From: Corallium rubrum
Lineage: Eukaryota > Cnidaria > Anthozoa > Scleralcyonacea > Coralliidae
Assembly: GCA_964035015.1 (NCBI GenBank)
Contig: CAXIUP010000285.1
Location: 487,858 to 551,857, forward strand
Direction: 5' to 3'
Length of the DNA stretch: 64,000 nucleotides
Below are positions 43,803 to 55,600 of this stretch, piece after piece (position 1 is the stretch's first letter; every line of letters begins with the position of its first letter). The notes under the pieces are model-generated. The model had not been told where the DNA came from, made no database searches, and saw only the letters and a program-made list of their open reading frames with translations. A program made the translations under genes and the position numbers.

Positions 43803-44070
43803 TACAATCATTGACAAAAATAGTTGGCACGACAATGCGGAGTTGTGTTGAAGTCCTATATTGCTGGAAAATTTTAATTTTTCCCCTGTCCCCCCCCCCC
43901 CCCCCCCCCCCATCCCCCGTCTCAATGTTGGTCCCATTACGATGATAGAGTGTCGATGGGCATCACAACACCATTAGCACATCATTTAGTTGCTATACAA
44001 CATTGAAATGGGGGAAGGGGGGTCCGCACCTAGTAAACGTGTAATGTGTGCCAACCATTTTGTCAACGAT
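43803..44070. mobile_element. MITE A, copy 1 (left flank of the A-B-B-A array)
   Basis: Ends ACAATCATTGACAAAA and TTTTGTCAACGATTGT are inverted; GTTGGCAC and GTGCCAAC extend them. The interior has poly-C (43888-43911) and AATGTTGGTCCCATTACGAT. A nearly identical copy is 46954-47209. Confidence 0.85.
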
Positions 44071-44398
44071 TGTCTGAAAATATCGAAACAATTAAGAACA
44101 CACATCTCTCGTTTGGCATGTGACATACTTCTAAAACTTGACATACCTTACACTATAAGGGAAAGGTAATTTATTACATGTTTAAAAAAACAATATATTT
44201 ATTATATGACGTCACAATTGCATTATGTTACATATACAAGTTAAGTTTCCAGGTACGATTGAATGATAAACAACGCGCATTGGCGATGTTCCTGCGCCAG
44301 GAGAAAAAACTTTCTTATCAACAAATTTCCCCGTGTAATATAGTCAATGTGATATAATTGTCAGAAATTGTTTGTAACACAACGGTGTTTGCAGAAAA

Positions 44399-44474
<76 letters not shown>

Positions 44475-45522
44475 TACGCGTTATTCATTACATAACAAAG
44501 TATTTAACACTATAATTGCACTACCGCGTCTCATATAACCAACGCAATCCTTTATGTCAGCTTGATGTCAGACATGGCCATTAGGGTAAAGTTCAGTAGT
44601 TACGTTTCATTCAAAAATACTCCACACGCTACATTATGCTGTGAAATTTATACTTTAAAAGGTTAAGAGCACCAATATCATTTCTTAAAGACACACTTTA
44701 CCGTAGCTAGGAGTATTTCCTACACACTGTACCACACTTTACCACACTTTACCACCAAACCATCTAAATATAGAGTCATAATATTATTTGCGAATTTCCG
44801 GACGGTAAAGTGTGGTAAAGTGTGGTAAAGTGTGTTGTACTTCCCCGTAGGTATGGTAAAGTGTGGCGATTCAAAATGCTTTTGTGCTAATAACTGTGAT
44901 AAACCTATTTCTTCCATGATAAACTATACATAAACACTGCTATTCAAGTAGAAGACGAGCAAAACATGCTGCACATGGCGCCCGTCCTTCTGCTGACTCT
45001 GCGGTATTTGACTCTTGAAATTGAACACGTTCCACCTTACAGACATCATTTCCGTTTCTCGGTCGTCGATGCTTACTTCACGGGAACCTAACTCCGCATA
45101 ATCTCTCTCTAAACTTTTTATTAAAAGTAAAAAAGGCACACGCGTTTGCTAGTAATGCCCCGGTAACACATCTTCCGCTAAAATACATTTAACATCGGCA
45201 TAATCCACAATCTATTGCAATTTATTTTATAGCTTTCTTATAAAGTTAAATTCAGGGATGAGCAAAAACGCTTGCATGCATATATGCGCACGGCATTACA
45301 TGCATGCATGTACCAATTATATGTTCACTATGATAGGTTATTCTTCATGCGCATATAGTCTGATGAGATAACAACGTCATTTGCATTGGTGTGCACATGG
45401 CTTTAAAGTATCCATGAGAATTGTTTTTAGAACATTTTTCTTAATTCGACGCAACTCATAATAATGTTTTGTTGTAAACTTTTTGGATTTTATGATCTAT
45501 ATTTTATTATATTTTATTCAGA
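44071..45522. repeat. Repeat unit B, copy 1 (~1.45 kb)
   Basis: Begins TCTGAAAATATCGAAACAAT. Repeated at 45523-46953 with near identity; the main differences are the poly-A/(TA)n at 44396-44469. Contains TGTGGTAAAGTGTGGTAAAG and its complement. Short minus-strand frames (44720-44917, 44924-45139) are kept in both copies but show no recognisable domain. Confidence 0.9.
44396..44469. repeat. Poly-A and (TA)n microsatellite in unit B
   Basis: Poly-A to about 44416 then (TA)n. In the second unit the corresponding place (45849-45909) is (TA)n only. Confidence 0.95.
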
Positions 45523-45847
45523 ATGTCTGAAAATATCGAAACAATTAAGAACACACATCTCTCGTTTGGCATGTGACATACTTCTAAAACTTGACATACC
45601 TTACACTATAAGGGAAAGGTAATTTATTACATGTTTAAAAAAAACAATATATTTATTATATGACGTCACAATTGCATTATGTTACATATACAAGTTAAGT
45701 TTCCAGGTACGATTGAATGATAAACAACGCGCATTGGCGATGTTCCTGCGCCAGGAGAAAAAACTTTCTTATCAACAAATTTCCCCGTGTAATATAGTCA
45801 ATGTGATATAATTGTCAGAAATTGTTTGTAACACAACGGTGTTTGCA

Positions 45848-45913
<66 letters not shown>

Positions 45914-46953
45914 AATATACGCGTTATTCATTACATAACAAAGTATTTAACACTATAATTGCACTACCGCGTCTCATATAACCAACGCAATCCTTTATGT
46001 CAGCTTGATGTCAGACATGGCCATTAGGGTAAAGTTCAGTAGTTACGTTTCATTCAAAAATACTCCACACGCTACATTATGCTGTGAAATTTATACTTTA
46101 AAAGGTTAAGAGCACCAATATCATTTCTTAAAGACACACTTTACCGTAGCTAGGAGTATTTCCTACACACTGTACCACACTTTACCACACTTTACCACCA
46201 AACCATCTAAATATAGAGTCATAATATTATTTGCGAATTTCCGGACGGTAAAGTGTGGTAAAGTGTGGTAAAGTGTGTTGTACTTCCCCGTAGGTATGGT
46301 AAAGTGTGGCGATTCAAAATGCTTTTGTGCTAATAACTGTGATAAACCTATTTCTTCCATGATAAACTATACATAAACACTGCTATTCAAGTAGAAGACG
46401 AGCAAAACATGCTGCACATGGCGCCCGTCCTTCTGCTGACTCTGCGGTATTTGACTCTTGAAATTGAACACGTTCCACCTTACAGACATCATTTCCGTTT
46501 CTCGGTCGTCGATGCTTACTTCACGGGAACCTAACTCCGCATAATCTCTCTCTGAACTTTTTATTAAAAGTAAAAAAGGCACACGCGTTTGCTAGTAATG
46601 CCCCGGTAACACATCTTCCGCTAAAATACATTTAACATCGGCATAATCCACAATCTATTGCAATTTATTTTATAGCTTTCTTATAAAGTTAAATTCAGGG
46701 ATGAGCAAAAACGCTTGCATGCATATATGCGCACGGCATTACATGCATGCATGTACCAATTATATGTTCACTATGATAGGTTATTCTTCATGCGCATATA
46801 GTCTGATGAGATAACAACGTCATTTGCATTGGTGTGCACATGGCTTTAAAGTATCCATGAGAATTGTTTTTAGAACATTTTTCTTAATTCGACGCAACTC
46901 ATAATAATGTTTTGTTGTAAACTTTTTGGATTTTATGATCTATATTTTATTCA
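45523..46953. repeat. Repeat unit B, copy 2 (~1.43 kb)
   Basis: Near-identical to 44071-45522; the offset is 1452 bp at the start and 1443 bp after the microsatellite. Ends ATTTTATTCAG directly before the second MITE A. Confidence 0.9.
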
Positions 46954-47209
46954 GACAATCATTGACAAAAATAGTTGGCACGACACTGCGGAGTTGTGTT
47001 GAAGTCCTATATTGCTGGAAAATTTTAATTTTCCCCCTGTTCCCCCCCATTCCCCGTCTCAATGTTGGTCCCATTACGATGATAGAGTGTCGATGGGCAT
47101 CACAACACCATTAGCACATCATTTAGTTGCTATACAACATTGAAATGGGGGAAGGGGGGTCCGCACCTAGTAAACGTGTAATGTGTGCCAACCATTTTGT
47201 CAACGATTG
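46954..47209. mobile_element. MITE A, copy 2 (right flank of the array)
   Basis: Same orientation as 43803-44070 with the poly-C tract shorter (CCCCCCC). Left border reads CAGACAATCATTGAC, right border CAACGATTGT. Confidence 0.85.
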
Positions 47210-47438
47210 TAGTTCTCATGAGAGCATGCTTCAAATGTCATCACCGACCAAAAAGTTTGTTTCCCGCGATCATCGCTGACAATCGCCGCCTTGAAAAACA
47301 TTAGGGACTTTAAGATTCGGCGACGCGCTGCCACGACGCGGACGTCTTGGCCGCGAAGGACTGGCGAGAGCGCGGCGGCGTCATGACAACCGCGTAGCAA
47401 TTAAGATGTTTCATAATATTTACAACGCCGACGTAAAC

Positions 47439-49322
47439 ATGGCTTCCTTCAGAAAAACTCGAGATCTACTTGCTATTGCCTTTGATGCTTGTTATATCAA
47501 TGAAGAAGAATTTGTGTTGTTGTGGGATGCTCATAAGTCTAAAAACCTTGATTTTCCAGTGGAGAATTACCCACTATTCAACTTGGAGGAGAAGGACCCG
47601 AGCGGGGTCATAGCTGAATTTCGTTTCGAGAAAGACGACCTTTCGGCTCTTGCTGAAGTGCTGAGAATCCCCGAGGTTTTTAGATGCAAACAAGGGACCG
47701 TTTGTGCTGGCATGACTGGTTTGTGCATCGTTTTGAAGAGGCTTGCCTATCCTTGCCGTTACAGTGTCATGATCTCAACGTTTGGTTTGTCGTTTTATAG
47801 TCGTTTCGTCCCCTCGCCGTTTCGTCCCCGACCATTTCCTCCCCACTCCTCGGTATTTTGTGTTGTTTTTTTGCTTTCGCAGATCTCAAAATCATCATTT
47901 AAGTCGAATTTCTACTCGGAATGGTGAGATACGCGGTTTTCGTGCTTTCAGTTGACTCTGTTGAAATTAAATTACCTTGATCAGTATTGTGTCCATGACT
48001 CATCGGCTATTGTGAAAAACCAACTACCGCGGACAACCAACTCAGAATGGCGAGATACGCGTTTTTCTTACAAGAATTCGACAAGTAAGGGCTAAACACA
48101 CCAAGAAACATACTCGCTATATGCGACAAATGGGCTGGGCTTGTGGATCGGAAGAGGTTGGGGACAAAAAGGTTGGGACGAAACGGCTGGGGACGAAACG
48201 GTTTAGGGGACGAAACGACCAGATACCGGTTTGTCAGTGCCCTAGCTGTGTATGATTTTTAACACTGTAGTCGACCACATTTTTGAAGTACATGGCCATC
48301 TTATCAGTCGGTGGAATCATGCATTGCTCAGCACGGAAAATCTCCAACTCTACGCTGAATCTGTGGCTAGGAAAGGGGCGGCTTTGGAAAACTGTTTTGG
48401 GTTTGTCGATGGGACGGTGCGACCCATTTGCCGCCCAAACAAGAACCAGAGGATTGTCTACAATGGACACAAAAGAGTCCATAGTTTGAAGTTTCAGTCA
48501 GTCGCTCTTCCAAATGGCATGCTTGCTAATCTCTGGGCCAATAGGTGAGATTTTTAGAAATGATTTAAAATATTTGCAGTCTTGTTTTTAAAAACTCTTG
48601 CATATTTCCCACTATTGCTACTTAAATTAATTACTGAATTTATTGCTGTGTATGTAAATCTTGTATTTTTTCACTTGCATATATTAAATAGTGTCAATAA
48701 ATTGTACTACAACAGAAGTCTTATTAGCAATTTATAACCTTGATTTAACCAAATTTTGTTATGCATGTACTGATGTACATGTAGACGTAGTACTTGCATC
48801 CATACACTTTGGTCTGTATGCACTTGTCATTATGTCAGGCATTATGTACACAGGCTGTTATTATGTAAACATATACATAAAATAAATAATATAATTTTAC
48901 ATATTGTAGAAGGGAAAAGACACGACTCTGGAATGCTTGCTGATTCAGGACTACTCCAAGAATTGGAACAGTATGCCTTCTCCGCTACTGGTGAACCCAT
49001 GTGCATCTATGGGGATCCAGCATATCCACTTAGAGTCCACTTGCAAGCTCCATTCAGAGATGGCCAGATCACACAAGAAATGGAAGAATTCAATAGAAGC
49101 ATGAGCAGTGTGCGGGTTGCAGTAGAATGGATTTTTGGTGATATTATTAATTATTTTAAATTTATGGATTTCAAAAAAAATCTTAAGATAGGCCTTAGCC
49201 AAGTTGGCAAGATGTATGTTGTATCTGCAATTTTGAGAAATGGACTAACATGCCTTTATGGTAATACAACATCAAAGTTTTTTGGATTAGAGCCTCCAAG
49301 TCTGCAAGAATATTTTGCTTAA
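47439..49322 (+). pseudogene. Harbinger transposase (HARBI1-like), damaged
   Basis: The first part (47439 to about 47790) starts MASFRKTRDLLAIAF and runs to the CRYSVMIS segment. A ~430-bp MITE follows. The second part holds FGFVDGTVRPICRPNKNQ, first catalytic Asp at 48408. After an intron (48545-48909, GTGAG..TGTAG) comes the third part with YGDPAYP (second Asp, 49014) and VRVAVEWIFG (Glu, 37 residues later), the DDE triad of this nuclease family. Lesions: the MITE, an in-frame TAG at 48243-48245, and an apparent 2-bp loss before the intron (LWANR where LWGPIEGKRHDSG is expected), so splicing gives the wrong frame. A working protein would cut and join DNA with its Myb partner. Confidence 0.85.
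47795..48225. mobile_element. MITE inserted in the transposase gene
   Basis: Ends AGTCGTTTCGTCCCC and GGGGACGAAACGACC are inverted, each followed inside by a second copy (CCGTTTCGTCCCC, GGGGACGAAACGG). GAGATACGCG occurs in both halves. It separates the first and second transposase segments. Confidence 0.75.
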
Positions 49323-49479
49323 CTAAAGTAAATAATTTAAGTTACTGATATGGCTAAATGGAATTAATAATGATTAGGTTTATGTATGTTATATGATAAG
49401 TATGGTGCAGCTGCTGAAATATATGTGAACATACCATATGACTTTAACCCTTTATTATACTCATTTTGAAATCAGTGGT

Positions 49480-49790
49480 GATACTCGCAATCTGATTGGC
49501 TGAAAATAGTGCGATTAATGCCCAAATCGCACTATTTTGAGCTGTAATCGCATCATTTTTGTAATCGCATCATTTTTTCATCATTTTGTTTCATTTCTTG
49601 TGTGATTTCAAAATGGATATAATAAAGAGGTAATTGAACTTCGTGTCGTGCAATTTTGGTCTGAAATCAAACTTGTGGTTACAAATCACACTCCCGCTTT
49701 GCAGTCGTGCGATTTTGTAATCACGCGTTTTATTTCAGACCAAATTGCACTACACTCAGTTCAATTACCATTATTTATTGCCCAGGTATG
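49480..49790. mobile_element. Palindromic MITE in the Harbinger element
   Basis: Repeated inverted motifs: AATAGTGCGATT/AATCGCACTATT, TGCAATTTTGGTCTGAAAT and its complement (ATTTCAGACCAAATTGCA), and GGTAATTGAAC/GTTCAATTACC. No gene. Confidence 0.6.
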
Positions 49791-49854
49791 CCTTTAGTAT
49801 TTTGCTCTGGCTAACACAAGAGTATAATATAGTAGACCACTTACATACACCCTG

Positions 49855-50110
49855 GGGATATACAACTGTCTAAGGAGTTTTGAGTGAGCTAACTAATCAG
49901 TTTGTCTCACGCCACGTGACCCTGACCTCTTCCTTATTGTGATTGGTCAGTTATAGCGTTTGAGGGCAAAATGTTTTGCCCTCAAACACTAATCGACCAA
50001 TCACAATAAGGCAGAGGTCATGGTCACAAGAGAGACAAGCCCATTGGGGTTACAACCACTAGGTATTGTTATGGCCATATTGTTACCATTGGGGTTACAA
50101 CCACTAGGTA
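49855..50110. repeat. Hairpin repeat and duplicated CATTGGGGTTACAACC block
   Basis: GTTTGAGGGCAAAA/TTTTGCCCTCAAAC form a hairpin centred near 49972, extended by CCTTATTGTGATTGGTC and its complement. After it, CATTGGGGTTACAACCACTA occurs twice (50042 and 50089). Confidence 0.8.
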
Positions 50111-50289
50111 CAGCCATATTGTTACTGGTATTCTTACCATTTCACTAAGGGTTTTTAGGCTTCTAATATTAGGAAGGTTATTTCCATTAATAAACAAGTG
50201 CCAGTGGGATTGTATGGTATTCAAGTAGCCATGACTTAGTGAAGTTCTTATAATTTCTAGTATTCTGTAGTACAGTACATCCACATACA

Positions 50290-50660
50290 TTTGGGTATGG
50301 GCTGATGTGTCTATATAAACACCCCCTTTACTACATGTACACTGTGTCTGTATATATCAAAATAAAACAGAAATTTTCTGTTCTATAAGTAAAAGTCATA
50401 TTATCATCTCAAGCAAGACTTGTTTATTCAAAATACTTTGTATGTAAGAACTTTATATAATAATTAAATTTCACATTGACGATTAGAATAATATCAATTA
50501 TTCTGCATTGTAATAAATAACCACATGTGAAATAACTTATTTTCAAAAAGTCAAATTATATTTAATATGTAATTTAATTAAAATTTGAATGTAATTTGAT
50601 ATTTATAATTATTGCTTTGTCGTTATATATTTGAATATAAATAATACTACTAATAATAAT
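50290..50660. other. A+T-rich spacer before the Myb-like gene
   Basis: No feature other than short AT-rich runs; it would hold the 3' UTR of the minus-strand gene. Confidence 0.4.
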
Positions 50661-50667
50661 AATAGAT

Positions 50668-51450
50668 TTACTTAGAAAGTTTTTCAAGAAGGGGCACCAA
50701 TGCTTGGTTTTGATGTTGCTGTTGTTGCAACATCATGACTTGTATTGCTTGCATTTGCTGCTGCTGTTCTTGGTGTTGTTCCATCATAACTTTTGTCAAG
50801 TTATTTTGTTGCTCATGCAAGCTGGTTTGCTGCTCAACTTGCTTCTCTTGTCTGATTTTCTCTAAGTTGTGTTCTGCTTTCTTTAGATCAATTTCTTCCT
50901 TCTTTACCTTTATTTCCATCTCAGCTTTCTCCAGTAGATACGACACTGCTTCATTTCCATTTCTCCGTCTCTTCTTTGTAACATTTTGGTCACCCTCTCC
51001 AGCTTTCCTTTTCTTGGTTTCTGATAGTTTCTCCATAGCCTTTCGTCTTATGTCATCTGCTGCAACTTTGTCTGCCTCTACTTTCCTCTTGTTCTCTTCA
51101 TCAATGTTTTCTTTCTCACTTGCTGCTGCCTCTTCTCTTTCCACTATTTCTTCCAACAAAACTTCCATCTCATTTTTCTCTGGGCTTATCCCACTAGCAC
51201 CTATCTCTTCTCTCATCTTTCTCTTGAAACGACTTAAAAGCTTGTTATAATGGTCTCTAACAGACCTCTGATCTACACGGAAAGTTGGCTGTCTAATGTC
51301 ACACAACTTGTCGGCAATCGCCTCCCAAACTTTCCCTCTTTCTGTGGACGATTTTCTTGTTACGAAGAGATTCGAGACCAAAATCTCACGACAAAAAATG
51401 ATGTCCCTGTCTGGTGTCCATGACATTGGGTTTTTTGCATCAAAGTACAA
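50668..51450 (-). CDS. Harbinger Myb/SANT-like DNA-binding protein
   Basis: Uninterrupted 260-residue frame. Residues about 10-80 form a Myb/SANT-like trihelix: SWTPDRDIIFCREIL, ERGKVWEAIADKL, RVDQRSVRDHYNKLL with the spaced Trp/hydrophobic residues. It is followed by a Glu/Lys-rich region with a KKRKAGEGD..KKRRRNG nuclear-localisation-like stretch, a long charged coiled coil (about 165-210), and a Gln-rich C-terminus. In known Harbinger systems this protein binds the element ends and brings the transposase to the nucleus. The start could also be Met9 (MSWTPDRD). It is intact while the transposase is broken, so it could still act on relatives in trans. Confidence 0.85.
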   Translation of the reverse strand: MYFDAKNPMSWTPDRDIIFCREILVSNLFVTRKSSTERGKVWEAIADKLCDIRQPTFRVDQRSVRDHYNKLLSRFKRKMREEIGASGISPEKNEMEVLLEEIVEREEAAASEKENIDEENKRKVEADKVAADDIRRKAMEKLSETKKRKAGEGDQNVTKKRRRNGNEAVSYLLEKAEMEIKVKKEEIDLKKAEHNLEKIRQEKQVEQQTSLHEQQNNLTKVMMEQHQEQQQQMQAIQVMMLQQQQHQNQALVPLLEKLSK

Positions 51451-51935
51451 AGAAATGTAGCCGATTATGGTATATCTTTTATGTCATTCACGATTTCAAA
51501 ACAAAAATTATGAAACTAAAAATTGTGCAGAACGCATTGTCTAGGCTACATAAAGAAAATATAACAAAATATAAAGTCTTTATTCCTGTCTTATCACTTA
51601 TTAATCAAATTACGACCTTCGCAAACAACAACTCACTCTCAAGATACACGCCCCTTCGTAACAAAAATATGAGTGCATGAATAAATTATCGTGAAAACTA
51701 ATACTTACACGAGTTGCTTTGTACTTGTGGACGGCGAGAGTTGAGTCATGACAAGAAACGAGCTGAATGCCAGAAAATCTTTTACGACGACGTGAATTTG
51801 CCAAAACAACGTCGTCGAAGAGGAGACGACGCGCTCAGCTTTGGACTTGCGCATGCGCATTCGGTCAATTATTGAAATTTTACTTCCGGGCGGCGGCGTC
51901 GTGGCAGCGCGTCGCCGAATCTTAAAGACCCTATT

Positions 51936-52500
51936 GCGATCCTTTTGGTCACTACCAAGGATCAGAGGCTCAGGGAAACTCCGATGAAACTTGTCATGAT
52001 TAGTTAGTTTAAAAAGAGTAAAATTTCAAATAATGTGCACGTTGCTAACTTGTTTAATCGATTTCCCGACGTTCTGTAACACATAATTTACACGACAGAC
52101 CCAAAATACAATTGAACACATGAAATAATTCAAAACAGCAAAAATCCCAACAATTTATAAGTTAAAACTATTATTATTCTCACTCCTTCGCCAAACAAAC
52201 ATCCATCGTCTGAGTCGTCTCGTAGTTGTTCGCAGTTTCGTCTCAGAACTTTAAAATTATATTAGAGAATACAAAGTCGATGTAGTTTAGCCAAAATTCC
52301 TGACAAAAAGTACAATTCCTTACCTGAGGGACTTAGCCGATCACTGCCGAGTGCCGACGGCGACGCGGACATATAAAACACTCTCGTCACATCGTCCGGT
52401 TGACGATTTAGAAAAACAATTGACGATTTAGTTATTAAGTCAGCCATTCCCGCACGACTTAGCCATGCATTCTGGTACATTGTAATTTGATGATACATCT
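51936..52500. other. Region upstream of Ig copy 2
   Basis: No gene. The last part (from about 52440) is similar to the sequence before copy 1 and should contain the promoter or a 5' UTR intron; no TATA box recognised. Confidence 0.4.
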
Positions 52501-52514
52501 TTGATTTCTTTTGT

Positions 52515-52551
52515 CAGCGTTCTGTAAAAGTTCTCACCATTAACAATAAAC
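52515..52551 (+). promoter_or_regulatory. Candidate splice acceptor and 5' UTR of Ig copy 2
   Basis: TTTCTTTTGTCAG then CGTTCTGTAAAAGTTCTCAC, parallel to the acceptor-like site upstream of copy 1. The upstream ATG of copy 1 is ATA here, which fixes the start at 52552. Confidence 0.35.
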
Positions 52552-52627
52552 ATGACTGGGTCATGCAATTTCTTTTGTACAGCTGTGCTTAGTCTATTGT
52601 TTGCTTCATATCCGAATTCTTTACAAG
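52552..52627 (+). CDS. Ig copy 2 exon 1, signal peptide
   Basis: Encodes MTGSCNFFCTAVLSLLFASY then PNSLQ, a signal peptide nearly identical to copy 1, and ends at a GTAAAA donor in phase 1. Neighbouring Ig copy 1 exon 1 gives the same length when counted from its second ATG. Confidence 0.85.
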
Positions 52628-55600
52628 GTAAAATCCCGATTTTATATGTTGTATGTTTAAACAATACACCACTGTAGCGCTTGTAACTTCTAGGTACATG
52701 TTTGTGTCTGAATTCAGCTAGCCTGGTTAATTTTTAAAATTCACACTATTTCAAGCCTGTGTGTAGATTCATATTACAAAATTAAGATACAAATATGAGT
52801 CTGCACGTAAGCTAGATATTGTCAAAATTGTCCTCACTCTTCAATCAACCTATCCAAAAATCACGTAATGTCATGGCCACCTCGGTTTTCATTGTTTCCA
52901 CACGGACATTTAATCTCTAAATAACCCGATGCATAAAGATGAAGTACGATTAGTAACTAATCATACCTAATCTTTATGCATTAGGTACGATTAGTAACTA
53001 ATCATACCTAATGTTTACGCCAAAGTTCGCTTATGCATATAATAACTAACAAATACATGAAGTGAACACTTATCGAATTCCCAATAGTATTAATCACAAC
53101 TCAATAATTTATTCACTTTGAAGTTGTTGACTCCGCCGAAAGCGTTCTTGTTTTATAATTCTCATTCTTCCTTGGTAACCATAATATTACAAAGTGACAG
53201 CATGGCATTTCGGCTGATTAGTGATTAAATGTCCCTCAAGCCTCGGGAGGTTTAGTAAAAGACTTGGCCGGGGGGCTTCGCCCTCCAGACTTTTACTAAA
53301 CCTCCCTCGGCTTTCGGGTACATTTAATCACTAATCAACCTCAATGCCATGCTATTACTTATAATGAGTGACACCTTAAGTTCATTGTAGATTGTTTCTT
53401 GTATCTTTCAGCCAAGATTTCTTTTCCATCATTTGGTAATCATACTTACGTCTCTAAAGGATCCAATGTTACTTTAGCATGGACATATGATTTTGGTGGC
53501 AAAGCAATTATCTATACTCAATGGTTTTTCAGCAACTCTGTTAGCTCATCTGATCCACTGGCTGATATTGTTGGTGGCGCAGTAACTATATTCAACAGCT
53601 CTTTACCTAATATTAACGTCATAAAGCCAACAACATTGGTTTTAACAAATGTCAATCTGGATTACAATGGAACGTACAGACTTGCCCTTACACCACGTGG
53701 TTTGGATATTTCTTCTTCTGAAGTACTGGTTATTATATTAGGTAAGAAATTAGTTGCTTTTGTTGCCATTCAATAACTTAAACCAGAAATATGTTAATGC
53801 AAGAGCCCGAGCCCGGGCGTAGGGCCGAAGGCCCGGAGCCCAGCAAGGGTGCTAATCTCGACACGCGTGGAGTCATTTTACACGTGTAGACAAACGTGAT
53901 ATGCGAACAAATTTTCATGATCTGAATATTTATTTGTATATGTGTGTGGACGGACCATGCGCGGTTAAAATTGTGGGGTACTAGGAACAATATAGTTCTT
54001 GACAAAGATTTGAACCAATATAATTTATTCTTGACAAAAAGGCTTGAGAAAGGAGTTTTTGGAAACGTATATCACTTTTAAAAGAACAGAAACAAATCAA
54101 CGTCTACGTATAAAGCAAAGGTCGAACAGAAAGGACTCGAGGAGTTGAAATCAATTCTCTTTAAGATCATCTTCGTAAAATGCCGTACTTCCGCTGCTCC
54201 GCGATTGCTAACTTTTTCAGCTTCAACGAAGAACATCAAGTTGAACAGCAAATCGCTGGATGGACAAGCTTGGTAGGCATATTAAAAACAAAGAAAAGCT
54301 CAGAGAACTCGCTATTAAAATCGTATTTTGACTTTCGCATAAAGAAAATGTCAATAAAGAACAAATACGCCCGCGATTTTTTTGGTCAGCGCAGACAAAT
54401 TGCCCACCTGTTAATCAGGGGGTATTTACAAAAATTCATGTAAAAGCGAGCGAGGGGTTATTTATTGCGTTTATGTATTTCTAGTTTGCGGTGAATTTTT
54501 TATATATATTTGTGTTATTGTGATATTATTACTTGGAGGCAATTATATCTAAGTCATCGTAATGATTGAAATAAGTGCTTTCCTTCCAGCAGTAATACTT
54601 TCCTAGGACACAAACATTTAAATTTACTCTGTATAAACTATACTCTAATTTTCTTTTCGACGTTCTTCATGTTTTTCCGTCGTCTGTGCATGTCCCGATG
54701 TCTTTCAAGTTTTTTTCGGCCCGACATTCTTCTTTGCTTTTTCTTTTTCGGTCCTTTTCATTTTTGTATTTTCATTTTATACCTTTTTGCAATATATCTA
54801 CTACAGAATATGTTTTGTAAGAAAATATTTCCGACCTCCTTAGTAACCGGTTGTCTTGCACGAAACACGTCCGAACACCCTTAAAGTAAAACAGTTGATT
54901 TAAATTTTGTGTTTTACTACTACCCGTAGTCTGTGACGTCATTTTAGGAATTTATATGTAAAGTCAACCTTTCCTTCTAATTACTTAATCTTCTCAAATT
55001 ATTTCGTCTGATCTTTGCATAAATTAATTTTTGTAAATTACAGATTGCCCAACCTACTCTAGGTTCAGTTGTATGAGAATTGTTATGTAAACTTTGAAAA
55101 TATTCCCGTATTTTACAGTTGATTTAACATTACTTTACCGCCGTGTGTTGCGAAGTTGGTTGGGAAGTTCCGAAGTTCATCTACGTAAGCAAGAGTACCA
55201 ATTATCCAATCAAAATGAGCTTTGAATCACAGCTCTCAATTTGATTGGATAATTGGCAACCTTGTTTACGTAGTTCCTAAGTTTCGAATGAACTTTGAAA
55301 CTTTCCAACGAACTTCGCAACATACGGCGGTAAAGTAATACTTACTTTTAAGTATACTTACATTACTTTTGATAGTTCATCTCTCATGGCGTTGTCTACC
55401 TTCATTAAGTTGAAGCTGGATGCTGTTTAAAACCATAGTCAATCGAGATATGGTCTGAAAACTCAGCTAAAGTCTTTGGTCTATCTTTTTGTTCGCCTTT
55501 ATGCATTTTTGTGCACGGTGCACGGTCACTGAACACATTGTATTTTAGTATAATGAACGAATTGTCCAATAGCAACGTTTCAGTTCAATCACTCAACCGT

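Larger units (their letters stand above)
47303..51932. mobile_element. PIF/Harbinger transposon, two-gene type
   Basis: Inverted ends of about 37 bp start AGGGACTTTAAGATTCGGCG and AGGGTCTTTAAGATTCGGCG (one mismatch), flanked by ATT (47300-47302 and 51933-51935). Inside are a DDE transposase on the plus strand and a Myb/SANT-like protein on the minus strand, the standard gene pair of animal Harbinger elements. Two further MITEs are nested inside. Length 4630 bp. Confidence 0.9.

Noticed and set aside
44720-46582. Two small minus-strand frames conserved between the B units.
   Set aside because: Conservation is explained by recent duplication of the whole unit; no domain, and one frame covers the GGTAAAGTGTGGTAAAG repeat.
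50735-51250. 171-codon plus-strand frame.
   Set aside because: Antisense shadow of the Myb-like gene; Ser/Phe/Cys-rich low-complexity translation.
54180-54443. 87-codon frame in TTTCTAG-ended copy 3.
   Set aside because: Not kept in the other copies as far as I can see and shows no motif; left as a low-value possibility.
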